Positions 4,844 to 5,046 of a stretch of DNA of 5,046 bases are shown here, one piece after another. The first letter of the stretch is position 1; every line of letters begins with the position of its first letter. Where the stretch lies: the NCBI GenBank assembly GCA_020853175.1, contig JADYZK010000363.1, positions 1 to 5,046 on the forward strand, written 5' to 3'. Source of the stretch: Bacteroidales bacterium (GTDB lineage Bacteria > Bacteroidota > Bacteroidia > Bacteroidales > F082). The notes under the pieces were generated by a model. The model searched no databases. It was not told where the DNA came from and worked only from the letters and a program-made list of their open reading frames with translations. The translations under genes were made by a program, and so were the position numbers.

Positions 4844-5046
4844 GGTACTTAAATATGGTCTGATAGCAGTACTTTTTGTGCTTGTAAACAGTGTTCTGGC
4901 ACAGCAGTTTGTCCTCCATTTTGAACAGGAAAATTCAGGACAAGCGTCCTACGACATTCCTACTTTATCAGATTCTACCGCTTTTCAAGGTCAGGCGTAT
5001 GGTGTGGTGCAAGCCCAACACCTTTATAGTTGTAATATTCGTGAGC
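4836..5046 (+). CDS. Exported protein of unknown function, N-terminal part (cut by the right window edge)
   Basis: An ATG at 4836, inside the last codons of the kinase-like gene and in another frame (8-nt overlap), opens a frame of 70 codons that continues past base 5046. The first 22 residues form a clear signal peptide: basic MFKVLKYG, a hydrophobic core LIAVLFVLV, and a likely cleavage after VLA, leaving a mature start QQFVLHFEQ. There is no lipobox cysteine, so the product is probably periplasmic or outer-membrane. The visible mature part (about 48 residues) is polar and matches no family I recognise. AGGAG at 4813-4817 lies 18 nt before the ATG, too far for a standard ribosome-binding site; the overlap suggests translation coupled to the kinase gene. 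A signal peptide this clean, positioned this way, makes a real gene likely. Confidence 0.75.
   Translation, partial: MFKVLKYGLIAVLFVLVNSVLAQQFVLHFEQENSGQASYDIPTLSDSTAFQGQAYGVVQAQHLYSCNIRE

Overview
The window looks like a chromosomal core region of a Bacteroidota bacterium. Three things point there. Matches to the Bacteroidota -7 promoter element TAnnTTTG lie upstream of three plus-strand genes. Start codons follow AT-rich leaders with little or no Shine-Dalgarno sequence. The best family matches are MlaE/MlaF without a fused domain, a SprT-like protein without a zinc ribbon, a short ManC-type guanylyltransferase and a butyrate-kinase relative. No mobile element, CRISPR array, tRNA or rRNA was seen, and no strong intrinsic terminator.

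Left block, minus strand, positions 1-1590: an operon reading leftwards, with an MlaE-type permease, an MlaF-type ATPase overlapping it by 4 nt (ATGA), and after 7 nt the first 35 codons of a CvpA-family membrane protein that runs off the left edge. The first two form the inner-membrane core of a lipid ABC transporter serving the outer membrane. The MCE-domain (MlaD) partner is not in view.

Middle, 1591-1768: a 178-nt divergent intergenic region with a perfect -7 element on the plus strand, a weaker candidate on the minus strand, a short palindrome and a weak hairpin with a T-tract.

Right block, plus strand, 1769-5046: a 62-aa cysteine-containing putative lipoprotein overlaps by 14 nt a 207-aa SprT-like metalloprotease-fold protein. 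Next come mannose-1-phosphate guanylyltransferase (GDP-mannose supply for glycans) and a 358-aa acetate/butyrate-kinase-family protein with a well-placed promoter of its own. Last is the start of a signal-peptide-bearing protein that overlaps the kinase by 8 nt and runs off the right edge.

Most of the window is ordinary housekeeping and envelope biology. The strongest anomaly is the butyrate-kinase-like protein. It keeps the family fold and several catalytic-type residues, but its N-terminal phosphate-binding motif is replaced, it has a one-residue insertion in the central glycine loop, and its C-terminal glycine motif is altered. It may be a paralog with a changed or lost activity. I see no convincing multi-gene novel defence or mobile system.
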